DNA of 30,672 nt, taken from DATDYW01 sp036516995. Its GTDB lineage: Bacteria; Patescibacteriota; Minisyncoccia; Phycocordibacterales; JAACPR01. Within the stretch, counting starts at the first letter, position 1, and every line of letters begins with the position of its first letter. The notes below the pieces were generated by a model. It was not told where the DNA came from. It was given only the letters and a program-made list of their open reading frames with translations, and ran no database searches. The stretch spans positions 1 through 30,672 of the forward strand of contig DATDYW010000056.1 of NCBI GenBank assembly GCA_036516995.1, written 5' to 3'. Made by a program: the position numbers and the translations under genes. Below are positions 5,775 to 12,738 of this stretch, piece by piece.

Positions 5775-7007
5775 ATGAAAACTTATAACTATGAAGCTGA
5801 GGTCCTCAATCCTGAAGACCCTGCCCTGAATGCAGAGGCTGGAGCCGCTTTCAGTCGTTTTGTGGAAGCGTGGGCCGATAAAGTTGACCTGCGCGACCCC
5901 GCCTCGATTGAAGCTGCCCACGAAGCTGCCAGTGAAGCTGGCCTGTTCTCGCTTGCCGAGCGAGCCCGCGACTACTACTTCGGCAAGAACGTCCATACCT
6001 ACGGCGTGGTCTACCTCTCCGACCTCTGCGTCGAGGGGTGCGAGTTCTGCCCAGCCGGAATCCACAACCGCGAATACAAGTCGCGGACGCTCTCCACGAA
6101 AGAGCTCGTCGCAGACATCGCGGCGGTGCTCCTCCAGGGCCACGAGAAGGTCTGCTTCCTCCAGGCGAACTGGAAAGAGGCGGCGTTCCTTGCCAAGGTG
6201 GGCCACTGGCTGCCGGAGGTCATCAAGACGTGCGGACCGCTCGGCCTCAAGGAGCTCATCCTGAACGTGCAGACGCTCTCGGAGGCGGGCTACCGCAAGG
6301 TGTTCGCTATTCGGGATGCGGTTGACCCCGCCTTCACCATTCAGGTGCGGACGTTCCAGGAAACCTACGACCGCGAGGCCTACGCTGCGCTCATCCCAGA
6401 GGCCAAAGGTGGGGTTAAGCACGACTTCACCCAGCGCCGTGACACCCAGAAGGTGGCGTGGAAAGCGGGGGCTGACTCGGTTGGCCTCGGCGTCCTGTTC
6501 GGCCTCTCGCCGAAGCCGCTCGAAGAGCTCCAAAAGCTCATTGAGCACGCGAAGGAGCTCCAGTCGGAGGGGGCTAAGGTAGTGCGAATCTGCCTACCGA
6601 CCGCTCACTCGGTTGATGGCCTGAAAACCAGCATTCCCTTCGACCTCCCAACGTCCGACAAGGACTACCCGCACTTCGCGGAGTTGGTCTACAGCCTGGC
6701 CCGTCTCGCCTTGCCCGAAATGAATTGGGTTATGAGCGAACGGGACCCGGCCGAAGTTCGGGACCAGCTCGTGAAGTATGCGTCGGAGACGACGGTCGGA
6801 GTTCACCCCGGTGTTGGCGACAACCTGGACCTCTTCCTTGCGAAAGAGCGGGGTCTGCACTTCGAGCAGGCGACGGTCTACTCGGAAGAGCCGGACCAGT
6901 ACGTCGAGCGGATGGCCAAGAGTGGTTACACCGTGAAAATGGACGCGTCGACAGAGCGTCGGGAGAAAATCCGGAACACCATCCACAGTCTCGTTCTCGT
7001 TGGCTAA
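5775..7007 (+). CDS. Radical SAM protein, ThiH/HydG/BioB-like
   Basis: A 410-residue protein with the radical SAM CX3CX2C cluster motif at Cys85, Cys89 and Cys92 (YLSDLCVEGCEFCPAG), preceded by the strand GVVYLSD. The barrel continues with glycine-rich segments (QANWKEAAFLAK, ELILNVQTLSEAGY, AGADSVGLGVLFGL). The last resembles the late barrel strands of biotin-synthase and ThiH/HydG-type enzymes. The reaction cannot be assigned; a [4Fe-4S]/SAM radical chemistry is expected. It is divergent from a TrmB-like regulator with shared operators. A start at 5568 would add a 69-residue Glu/Ser-rich leader, but the consensus promoter inside that stretch favours 5775. Confidence 0.85.
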   Translation: MKTYNYEAEVLNPEDPALNAEAGAAFSRFVEAWADKVDLRDPASIEAAHEAASEAGLFSLAERARDYYFGKNVHTYGVVYLSDLCVEGCEFCPAGIHNREYKSRTLSTKELVADIAAVLLQGHEKVCFLQANWKEAAFLAKVGHWLPEVIKTCGPLGLKELILNVQTLSEAGYRKVFAIRDAVDPAFTIQVRTFQETYDREAYAALIPEAKGGVKHDFTQRRDTQKVAWKAGADSVGLGVLFGLSPKPLEELQKLIEHAKELQSEGAKVVRICLPTAHSVDGLKTSIPFDLPTSDKDYPHFAELVYSLARLALPEMNWVMSERDPAEVRDQLVKYASETTVGVHPGVGDNLDLFLAKERGLHFEQATVYSEEPDQYVERMAKSGYTVKMDASTERREKIRNTIHSLVLVG

Positions 7008-7013
7008 ACAGAG

Positions 7014-7039
7014 CCGCCCATCTTCGGATGGGCGGTTTT
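7014..7039 (+). terminator. Terminator of the radical SAM gene
   Basis: 9-bp stem CCGCCCATC/GATGGGCGG with a TTCG tetraloop and TTTT at 7036-7039. Confidence 0.9.
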
Positions 7040-7075
7040 CCTTCCCTAGAGAATAGTGGCGAGCGGGGTGGGGCA

Positions 7076-7147
7076 GAGCATTGGAATGTAGAAAGTTGAT
7101 TCGTTTCTCCTCTCAAACCCAGCCCTGACTTCCTCCACGATGTCCAC
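7076..7147. repeat. Dispersed intergenic repeat, copy 2 (divergent)
   Basis: Same GAG-N4-GGAATGTA start and the same core CTCTCAAACCCAGCCCTGAC onward as copy 3. The stretch between (7091-7110) is diverged, and the ACGGCACC...ACGAGAAT end is missing. Confidence 0.75.
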
Positions 7148-7159
7148 ATATTTTAAATC

Positions 7160-7219
7160 GTGAAAATACACAGTTTTGCGCATATTTTCACGGTTATATT
7201 GATAAAACAGTGAAAATAG
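7160..7219. promoter_or_regulatory. Three GTGAAAATA operator-like motifs before the Fic gene
   Basis: GTGAAAATA at 7160-7168, its inverse TATTTTCAC at 7183-7191, and GTGAAAATAG at 7210-7219. The third lies between the -35 and -10. The alternating orientation suggests a dimeric repressor, possibly the Fic protein's own C-terminal domain. Confidence 0.6.
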
Positions 7220-7226
7220 CTATACT
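7199..7226 (+). promoter_or_regulatory. Promoter of the Fic gene
   Basis: TTGATA (7199-7204), 16-nt spacer, TATACT (7221-7226). The GTG at 7235 follows by 8 nt. Confidence 0.65.
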
Positions 7227-7234
7227 TGAGAGGC

Positions 7235-8131
7235 GTGGCAAAAACATCTGCGGTCTTCGGCAAGATCAGCGCCCTTCGGGAGAGGTACTACAAGGCATTG
7301 CCGGGGAAAGAGGCGCTCGTCGCGCTCCTTGGCGAAGCGGAGGTCGCGGAGCAGGTGTACAACTCGAACGCCATCGAGAACAGCACGCTGAGCCTCGAGG
7401 AAACCGAAAAGATACTCCTCCAGATTGATCTCGATCGGTATATTTCCGAGAGAGAGATATTCGAGGCAAAAAACCTCGCCCGGGTCGTGTCCTACATCGA
7501 CAAGCGGGCCAAAGAGCACGAGCTCCTCCCCGACGTCATTCTGTCGCTCCACAAGATGCTGATGTCGAACATTCGCGACGAGATTGCCGGGAGATTCCGC
7601 GAGGACGGCGAGTACGTCCGCGTCGGGAGCCACGTAGCTCCGGCCCCAAAAGAGATTAGCGGGGGTCTCGAGAAAATGTTTTCGGAGTACAACGCCGCGA
7701 GCCACGAAAACATCATCAAGCGTATCGCGCGGCTGCACCTCGCCTTCGAGCGCCTCCACCCGTTCAACGACGGGAACGGGCGCATAGGGCGCGTCATCAA
7801 TAACTACCTGCTGATCCGGGAAGGTTTTGTTCCCATAAACATTAAGTTCATCGACCGGAAGAGGTACTACGAGGCCCTCAAGGAGTTCGACGAAAGAGGC
7901 GCGACCGCCACCATGGAAGAAATAGTCGGCAGGGCGCTCACCAACAGCTACCACAAGCGCCTCGCCTACCTAGAGGGCAAGAAAATTGTCACGCTCTCCG
8001 ACTACGCGAAGGGCAATAAAATCTCTCACTCCAATCTTATTAACAAAGCCGGTCGGCAAACCATCGAAGCTTTTCTGGAGAAGGGGGTTTGGAAGATCGC
8101 CGAAGACTTTAAGAATGGGCCGGGGCGGTAG
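7235..8131 (+). CDS. Fic-domain protein with N-terminal inhibitory motif
   Basis: A 298-residue protein. The Fic core motif HPFNDGNGRIGR lies at residues 175-186 (catalytic His175; Asp179, Asn181, Arg183 for nucleotide binding), predicting AMP or related NMP transfer. An upstream SNAIEN at 44-49 fits the [S/T]xxxE[G/N] inhibitory helix of class II Fic proteins, so it should be self-restrained. The C-terminal 60 residues (VTLSDYAKG to GVWKIAEDF) look like a small helix-turn-helix-type domain. There is no adjacent antitoxin gene. GTG at 7235 is chosen over TTG at 7226 because the TTG overlaps the -10 box. Local GC is lower upstream than in the gene. Confidence 0.92.
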   Translation: MAKTSAVFGKISALRERYYKALPGKEALVALLGEAEVAEQVYNSNAIENSTLSLEETEKILLQIDLDRYISEREIFEAKNLARVVSYIDKRAKEHELLPDVILSLHKMLMSNIRDEIAGRFREDGEYVRVGSHVAPAPKEISGGLEKMFSEYNAASHENIIKRIARLHLAFERLHPFNDGNGRIGRVINNYLLIREGFVPINIKFIDRKRYYEALKEFDERGATATMEEIVGRALTNSYHKRLAYLEGKKIVTLSDYAKGNKISHSNLINKAGRQTIEAFLEKGVWKIAEDFKNGPGR

Positions 8132-8141
8132 CGGCGGGGGA

Positions 8142-8221
8142 GAGCGCGGGAATGTAAACAGCCACCCCACCTCTCTCAAACCCAGCCCTGACTTCCTCCA
8201 CGACGGCACCCAAACGAGAAT
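8142..8221. repeat. Dispersed intergenic repeat, copy 3
   Basis: Full copy from GAG-N4-GGAATGTA to ACGAGAAT, starting 11 nt after the Fic stop and ending 20 nt before the next gene's -10 box. Confidence 0.85.
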
Positions 8222-8241
8222 CGCCTTTTTAATTCTCAATT

Positions 8242-8250
8242 TGCTACTAT
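8242..8250 (+). promoter_or_regulatory. Extended -10, TGCTACTAT
   Basis: Lies 6 nt before the GTG start at 8257; a leaderless or near-leaderless transcript is expected. Confidence 0.6.
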
Positions 8251-8256
8251 CCTCCC

Positions 8257-8736
8257 GTGCCGCGCCTCTCCCTCCTCCTCGCGCTCGTCGCCGCGCTCCT
8301 GGTGCTCCTCGGCTTTTCCCTTGCCTGGCGTCCTGCGTCGGCACCCGCCGTACCGCTCGCGGCGGCTACGAGCACGTCCCCGACCGCGACCACCACGCCG
8401 ATCCCGTCGCCGGTCGTTCCTCCGCCAGCCACCACCACGCCGCCGAAGCCGTTCACCCAGATAGTCGGCGGGCCAATCGTCGCGCTCGGTCCCTCCGGCC
8501 TCTCGCTCACCGCCAGGCGCGAGGCGCCGTGGGTCGCGACCTTCGCCAGCACCACCAAGTTTCAGAAGTACACCGAGGACGGCGCGGCGCTCGTGCCGAT
8601 GAAGCGGTCCGAGCTCTACATCGGGATGCATATTCGGGTAATAGGCACGCTGCTGGCCGACGGCACGATTGCCGCGCGCACGGTCACGTTCGGCAACCCA
8701 GCTCCGCAGCCGGGAAGCCAGACCCTCAAGCTCTAG
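8257..8736 (+). CDS. Secreted or anchored protein, possible DUF5666-like domain
   Basis: A 159-residue protein. A hydrophobic N-terminal segment (residues 5-25, LLLALVAALLVLLGFSLAW) is a signal anchor. A Thr/Pro/Ser-rich linker (35-68) resembles an extracellular spacer. The C-terminal domain (69-159) ends with ELYIGMHIRVIGTLLADGTIAARTVTF, the small beta-barrel pattern seen in DUF5666-type domains. That assignment rests on this pattern only. It probably faces the outside of the membrane. Start GTG, set by the TGCTACTAT box. Confidence 0.7.
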   Translation: MPRLSLLLALVAALLVLLGFSLAWRPASAPAVPLAAATSTSPTATTTPIPSPVVPPPATTTPPKPFTQIVGGPIVALGPSGLSLTARREAPWVATFASTTKFQKYTEDGAALVPMKRSELYIGMHIRVIGTLLADGTIAARTVTFGNPAPQPGSQTLKL

Positions 8737-8818
8737 CTCGGGGCAGTTGCGTTCCTGGTGCCACTGCCACTACGATGTAGGCGTTCCCGTTCACGCTTAC
8801 CCCGCTACCACCCTTTCA

Positions 8819-9508
8819 ATGCAAGCCTCTCATTCCCGCGTCGCCCCCGGCTTCGGTCTCATCGTCGCGCTCGTCGTCATTGCCGTCGTCCTCCTCGGCG
8901 GCGGCTACTACTACTCGGCCAACCGCGCCCCGGCTCCCGCGGACGCGGGCGACACCGCGGCATCGCCGCGGAGCCTGCGCGCTCTCGTCGGCCTCGGCCA
9001 GAGCCTGACCTGCTCGTTCTCCAAGACCGACGCGGAGGCCACCAACGCCGGCACCATCTTCGTCGCCGGCGACAAGATGCGCGGCGATTTCACAATGACG
9101 GCCAGCAGCAGCGGCACCGTCGCCTCGCACATGATCAAGATGGGTGACGACATCTACGTCTGGTCCGATGCCCTGGCTGGCCAGGGATTGAAGATGCGCG
9201 CCACCGCCGGTGCGGAAGGTAGCTCGGCGCAGGCCGACCAGTCTGTCGACTGGGACCAGGAAATGGATTACGACTGCGGTAGCTGGCGAGCCGACGACTC
9301 CAAGTTCGCGCTGCCCGCGGGCGTGAAGTTCATGGATTTCACCGGCGGCGCTAGCGCCTCGGCGGGCGCAGCCGGTGCCGCCGGCATCGGCGGTTCAGTT
9401 GGCGCCAGCGCCTCGGCCGGTGTCGGCGCGGGTGCCAGCCAGTGCGCCGCCTGCGACAGCGTGCCGGAGGCCTCGCGCGCGCAGTGCAGGGCGGCGCTCG
9501 GCTGCTAG
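8819..9508 (+). CDS. Membrane-anchored protein with Ala/Gly/Ser linker and Cys tail
   Basis: A 229-residue protein. A transmembrane anchor lies at residues 12-30 (GFGLIVALVVIAVVLLGGG). An extracellular beta-rich domain follows, with SLTCSFSK, MRGDFTMTA and DDIYVWSD strands, reminiscent of LolA/LppX-type lipid-carrier-like folds but not assignable. Next is a low-complexity Gly/Ala/Ser stretch (about 180-210), then a Cys-rich tail (QCAACDSVPEASRAQCRAAL). The same signal anchor plus linker plan is seen in the gene before it. Start at 8819 keeps the anchor near the N-terminus. Confidence 0.75.
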   Translation: MQASHSRVAPGFGLIVALVVIAVVLLGGGYYYSANRAPAPADAGDTAASPRSLRALVGLGQSLTCSFSKTDAEATNAGTIFVAGDKMRGDFTMTASSSGTVASHMIKMGDDIYVWSDALAGQGLKMRATAGAEGSSAQADQSVDWDQEMDYDCGSWRADDSKFALPAGVKFMDFTGGASASAGAAGAAGIGGSVGASASAGVGAGASQCAACDSVPEASRAQCRAALGC

Positions 9509-9538
9509 CTGGTTCGGAAAAATAAAAGAAAAGAAAAA

Positions 9539-9567
9539 GGCCGCTCGCGTTTCGCGAGCGGCCTTTT
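9539..9567 (+). terminator. Terminator
   Basis: 11-bp stem GGCCGCTCGCG/CGCGAGCGGCC, loop TTT, then TTTT. Confidence 0.92.
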
Positions 9568-9626
9568 CGATAGCACTACCTGTCAAATCCGCGAGACCCA
9601 GACGCACAGCCCGGACTCGCGAGCTC

Positions 9627-9635
9627 TGCTACAAT
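9627..9635 (+). promoter_or_regulatory. Extended -10, TGCTACAAT
   Basis: Lies 7 nt before the GTG start at 9643. It matches the most common -10 sequence of the window. Confidence 0.65.
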
Positions 9636-9642
9636 TTCTCCC

Positions 9643-10083
9643 GTGACGCTCCGCGATTTCGATATCCGTCTGATTCACGCCTTCCGCTCGCTCTTCGAGC
9701 CGCTGGCCCGCTTCGGTCTCTTCCTCGTCTTCTTCTGGTTCGGAGCACTGAAGGTCGTCGGTCTCTCGCCGGCGAGCCCCTTGGTGCAGCAGCTCTTCGA
9801 GCGAACGATTCCGGTGATGGAGTTCGGCACCTTCATCGTGCTCTTCGGCGCGCTCGAGTGCCTGATCGGTCTCCTCTTCCTCTGGCGCGGCGCCGAGCGG
9901 GTGGCAATCCCGCTCCTCTTTGTACATATGGCGACGACGCTGGGGCCGCTCCTGCTCCTGCCCGAGGTCACCTGGACTGGGTTTATGGTGCCGACGCTCG
10001 AAGGGCAGTACATCATCAAGAACGTGCTGCTCGTTGCCGCGGCTGTGGGTATCGCCTCGCACCTCCACCCCATAAGAAAGTAG
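9643..10083 (+). CDS. DoxX-like four-helix membrane protein
   Basis: A 146-residue protein with four hydrophobic helices (about residues 22-44, 58-80, 86-105, 118-138). The first helix carries RFGLFLVFFWFGALKVVGLS, the DoxX/DoxD-type pattern F-x-W-x-G-x-x-K. DoxX-family proteins are inner-membrane proteins of mostly unknown role, some linked to quinone or thiol oxidation. There is no partner gene here. A structured intergenic element begins 27 nt after the stop. Confidence 0.7.
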   Translation: MTLRDFDIRLIHAFRSLFEPLARFGLFLVFFWFGALKVVGLSPASPLVQQLFERTIPVMEFGTFIVLFGALECLIGLLFLWRGAERVAIPLLFVHMATTLGPLLLLPEVTWTGFMVPTLEGQYIIKNVLLVAAAVGIASHLHPIRK

Positions 10084-10109
10084 TTGTAGGGAGAGTCTGT
10101 GCTTCTGCA

Positions 10110-10225
10110 ACGGGAGGCTCCATTCGGCGCGCAAAACGGTCTCGTACGCCTCGCTCTACATTCGTAGCGCGTCGGCTAGCGAGAACCGTTTTTCGCATCC
10201 AAATGTTGCCTCTGTGGTGATTCGA
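10110..10225 (+). ncRNA. Structured repeat element, copy A (candidate RNA)
   Basis: Shares with copies B (22394) and C (24997) the 5' block ACGGGAGGCTCCATTCG, the CGCAAA box and the 3' block GCCTC-N-GTGGTGATTCG. Helices: GGAGGC with GCCTC(C/T), AAAACGG with CCGTTTT, TCTCG with CGAGA, CTAC with GTAG around an ATTC loop. Bases change in a paired way between copies. The strand of expression is unknown. Confidence 0.6.
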
Positions 10226-10230
10226 TTAGG

Positions 10231-10285
10231 ACGAGTAATTTCAGAGGTGACAGTTGGAGCCGAAAACCGTTTCCGTGGTGACTCG
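10231..10285. repeat. Inverted partial copy of the structured element
   Basis: On the minus strand 10269-10241 reads CGGTTTTCGGCTCCAACTGT and onward, matching the 3' half of copy C. The plus-strand end TTCCGTGGTGACTCG (10271-10285) matches the 3' block directly. It can fold back on copy A (GTTGCCTCTG with CAGAGGTGAC). Confidence 0.55.
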
Positions 10286-10310
10286 TTTAAGGAAAGAAAA
10301 AAGAAACATG

Positions 10311-10343
10311 CAAGGGCCGCGCCGCTTTGCGGCGCGGCCCTTG
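10311..10343. terminator. 15-bp hairpin, probable terminator
   Basis: CAAGGGCCGCGCCGC (10311-10325) pairs perfectly with 10329-10343 around loop TTT. The better T-rich tail is on the minus strand (A-rich run at 10292-10307), with none on the plus strand. Confidence 0.6.
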
Positions 10344-10377
10344 CGTCTCTGCTGACCGGTGTTAGGGTCTCATTGAA

Positions 10378-11340
10378 ATGCACTCAAAAAATAAGAAATA
10401 CACAGTCAAATCCTCTCGGGGTTTCCCCGCACACTGGTCGGTCGGCGCCATCATTGAGCGGGCCGGCAAGTACCTGATGATTGACCGCGCGTTCGAGCCC
10501 CTCGGCCTCGCCGGTGTTGCCGGTCACGTCGACGAGGAGGCTGACGGAAGCCACGAACCCCTCGACGTCGCCATCGCCAGGGAAATCAAGGAGGAGACCG
10601 GCCTCTCGGTCTCTGCCATCCACGCCATCCCGTCGATCTACGGCGTCGAGGTTCTCTGGAACCACTGCCGCAGCGCCGGTAGCCACACCTGGTGGCTGTT
10701 CCGCGCGTGGGTGACGGATGTCTCCGGCGGAGCAGGCACCGGCGAGCCGAAGTTCGACGCGATCGAAACGAAAGGCGGCGGCTGGCACACGCCAGACGAG
10801 CTCGCCGCCGCCAACCTCGAGCCCGTCTGGCGCGAGTGGTACGAGCGGCTGGGAATTATTCCCCGGAAGCCGCGCGTCACCATTTGTGGTTCGATGGCGT
10901 TCGCCGCAGAAATGGCGGAGGCGGCAACGCTGCTCCGCGGGCGGGGCTGGGAAGCTACCGCGCCCGCGCTCAAGGCTCTCGGCGCCGACGGCACCGTCAC
11001 CTCCTTCACCGAGGTACTGCGCAGCCGCGGCTTCGACGCCGTTCCGGACGACGACCCGTTCTGGGCCGCGAAGCGGGACGCCATCCTCGAGCACTTCCGC
11101 TGGATCGACTGGTGCGAGGTCGCGCTCGTTTGGAACCAGGAGAAGCGCGGCGTGCCCGGCTACATTGGCAGCAACACGATGATGGAGATCGGCTGGGCCA
11201 CCGGCGTCGGCAAGAAGGTGGTGGCGCTCAACCCCCTCAACCACGTCGTCGCCGGCTTCGAGGAGGCGAAAGCCTGCCTCTCGGGCTGCCTCGACGGCGA
11301 CCTGAACGGTCTCGAGGACGCGCTCGAGAAAGTCGGCTGA
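10378..11340 (+). CDS. Nudix hydrolase / nucleoside deoxyribosyltransferase-like fusion
   Basis: A 320-residue two-domain protein. Residues 15-160 are a Nudix domain: the box reads Gly49...Glu60-x7-Arg68-Glu69-x2-Glu72-Glu73-x-Gly75. It has about five extra residues between the first Gly and Glu compared with the GX5EX7REUXEEXGU consensus, but all metal-binding Glu are kept. Residues 165-320 resemble nucleoside 2-deoxyribosyltransferase-like folds: VTICGSMAF, then DWCEVALVWNQEKRG and YIGSNTMMEIGWATGVGKKV. Together these suggest hydrolysis or salvage of (deoxy)nucleotides or nucleotide-sugar compounds. The exact substrate is not readable. It fits the other nucleotide genes in the window. Confidence 0.82.
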   Translation: MHSKNKKYTVKSSRGFPAHWSVGAIIERAGKYLMIDRAFEPLGLAGVAGHVDEEADGSHEPLDVAIAREIKEETGLSVSAIHAIPSIYGVEVLWNHCRSAGSHTWWLFRAWVTDVSGGAGTGEPKFDAIETKGGGWHTPDELAAANLEPVWREWYERLGIIPRKPRVTICGSMAFAAEMAEAATLLRGRGWEATAPALKALGADGTVTSFTEVLRSRGFDAVPDDDPFWAAKRDAILEHFRWIDWCEVALVWNQEKRGVPGYIGSNTMMEIGWATGVGKKVVALNPLNHVVAGFEEAKACLSGCLDGDLNGLEDALEKVG

Positions 11341-11348
11341 ACTCGTCG

Positions 11349-11372
11349 GCGGCTCCACCCGGGGCCGCTTTT
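11349..11372 (+). terminator. Terminator
   Basis: GCGGCTCC (11349-11356) pairs with GGGGCCGC (11361-11368) around ACCC, followed by TTTT. The tip CTCCACCCGGGGC is shared with the terminator at 25680. Confidence 0.8.
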
Positions 11373-11412
11373 CCTTTTCGCGGCGCCTGCTTGTAATTTT
11401 TAATTTTCGTCG

Positions 11413-11421
11413 TGCTACCAT
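11413..11421 (+). promoter_or_regulatory. Extended -10, TGCTACCAT
   Basis: Lies 6 nt before the GTG at 11428. Confidence 0.55.
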
Positions 11422-11427
11422 TTTCGC

Positions 11428-12174
11428 GTGCTCGTTTTCCTCGCAATCGCCACGCTCGTCGCCACGCTCGTCGGCGGCCTGTTCGCTCTGCGCTTCCGCG
11501 ACAAGCTCCACCTGGTGCTCGGCTTCTCGGCCGGCGCGGTCATCGGCGTCGCCTTCTTCGACCTCCTGCCCGAGTCGCTCGAGTTAGGGGAGGGATTTTT
11601 TGATGCCTCGGTAATCTCGGCGTTTGTTGCGCTCGGCTTCCTCTGCTACCTCATCCTCGACCGACTGACCGGCATCCACGCCGATGTGGACGACGGCCAC
11701 GGTTCGGGCGACCCTCACCGCCACGGCGATCACGCTGCGCGCGGCAAACTAGGCGCGGCGAGCCTGGTCCTCCACAGCTTCCTCGACGGCGCGGCAATCG
11801 GCCTCGCGTTCCAGGTTTCCAGTGCGGTCGGCATCGTCGTGGCAATCGCAGTTCTCGTGCACGACTTCTCCGACGGCATCAACACCGTCGGCTTCGTTCT
11901 TAGGGGAGACCCAAACAGCAACCGCTCCGCGTTCCGCTGGCTCGTGGCGGATGCCGTTGCGCCCGTGCTCGGCGTTACCTCGACGCTCTTTTTCACGCTG
12001 CCGGAGAAGGGGCTGGCGGTGGTCCTCTCGCTATTCACCGGCTTCTTCCTCTACATCGGTGCCTCCGACCTCATTCCGGAGAGCCACCACGCCCACCCGA
12101 AGTTCCTCACCACCGCGATGACGGTGCTCGGCGTCGTCGTGATGTTCGTCGCCATTCGGCTGGCGGGGGTTTAG
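11428..12174 (+). CDS. ZIP family metal transporter
   Basis: A 248-residue membrane protein with about eight hydrophobic segments. The metal-site helices are clear: HSFLDGAAIG with His116 and Asp120 (TM4) and HDFSDGINTV with His145 and Asp149 (TM5). Further ZIP-type segments are FFDLLPESLE and SDLIPESHH. A His/Asp-rich loop (residues 84-102, HADVDDGHGSGDPHRHGDH) lies between TM3 and TM4, as is usual for ZIP proteins that sense or collect zinc. It should import zinc or a similar divalent metal. No metal-regulator site is visible upstream. Confidence 0.9.
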   Translation: MLVFLAIATLVATLVGGLFALRFRDKLHLVLGFSAGAVIGVAFFDLLPESLELGEGFFDASVISAFVALGFLCYLILDRLTGIHADVDDGHGSGDPHRHGDHAARGKLGAASLVLHSFLDGAAIGLAFQVSSAVGIVVAIAVLVHDFSDGINTVGFVLRGDPNSNRSAFRWLVADAVAPVLGVTSTLFFTLPEKGLAVVLSLFTGFFLYIGASDLIPESHHAHPKFLTTAMTVLGVVVMFVAIRLAGV

Positions 12175-12201
12175 CTCGGAGCTTCAATCTGCGGGGCGGG
12201 G

Positions 12202-12207
12202 TAGAAT
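12202..12207 (+). promoter_or_regulatory. -10 box TAGAAT
   Basis: It overlaps an ATG at 12206, so the in-frame ATG at 12218 (10 nt downstream) is taken as the start. Confidence 0.5.
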
Positions 12208-12217
12208 GCTGCTTCCG

Positions 12218-12616
12218 ATGCCCAGCTCTATCTCGCTGCCGCTCGCCGCCGTCGCCACCGCCACCGGTGGGCAAATTATTTTCTTCTTCGTCGTGCTGTT
12301 TTTGCTCCAGGCGACGGTGAAGGCCTTCGTCGGCCTCGGCTACGCGCACATTACCAAGCGGCCGCTCAAGATTCTTCTCTACCAGCTCGCGGCTGGGGCA
12401 ACTATCTTCGTGCCGCTCGCGCTGCTCCTCGCCACGTCCTCGTACCTAATGGGCCCCCTGACGCGGGCGCTCGCCGAGGTGGCGGTGATTGGCGCCGAGG
12501 CGCTCCTGATGCGCTGGTTCTCCCGCGGCGCGCTGCCGATCCGCTCGGCGCTCGCGCTTTCCGTTCTCGCGACGGCCGGCAGCGCGCTGGTGGGGCTCCT
12601 GGCCTCGGCGCTGTAG
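12218..12616 (+). CDS. Small polytopic membrane protein, unknown
   Basis: A 132-residue protein with four hydrophobic segments (IIFFFVVLFLLQ, ILLYQLAAGATIFVPLALLLA, ALAEVAVIGAEALLM, ALALSVLATAGSALVGLLASAL). Short basic loops (HITKRPLK, RWFSRG) suggest cytoplasmic loops. No catalytic motif is seen. It follows the ZIP gene by 43 nt but has its own -10 box, so co-function is not implied. Confidence 0.6.
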   Translation: MPSSISLPLAAVATATGGQIIFFFVVLFLLQATVKAFVGLGYAHITKRPLKILLYQLAAGATIFVPLALLLATSSYLMGPLTRALAEVAVIGAEALLMRWFSRGALPIRSALALSVLATAGSALVGLLASAL

Positions 12617-12660
12617 GCGAAAGAGGAAGGCAGAAGTTAGAGGGCAGAAGGCAGAGGTTG

Positions 12661-12685
12661 GGCCGCCGCGCAAAGCGCGGCGGCC
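12661..12685. terminator. 11-bp GC hairpin after a purine-rich tract
   Basis: GGCCGCCGCGC/GCGCGGCGGCC around AAA, with no T-run. The preceding 12620-12658 is a purine-rich tract repeating GGCAGAAG. A terminator role is possible. Confidence 0.5.
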
Positions 12686-12738
12686 TGCAAACATCTTCGG
12701 TTTGACACCGCGCAACGGTAGGCGCTAAATGGCCGCAA

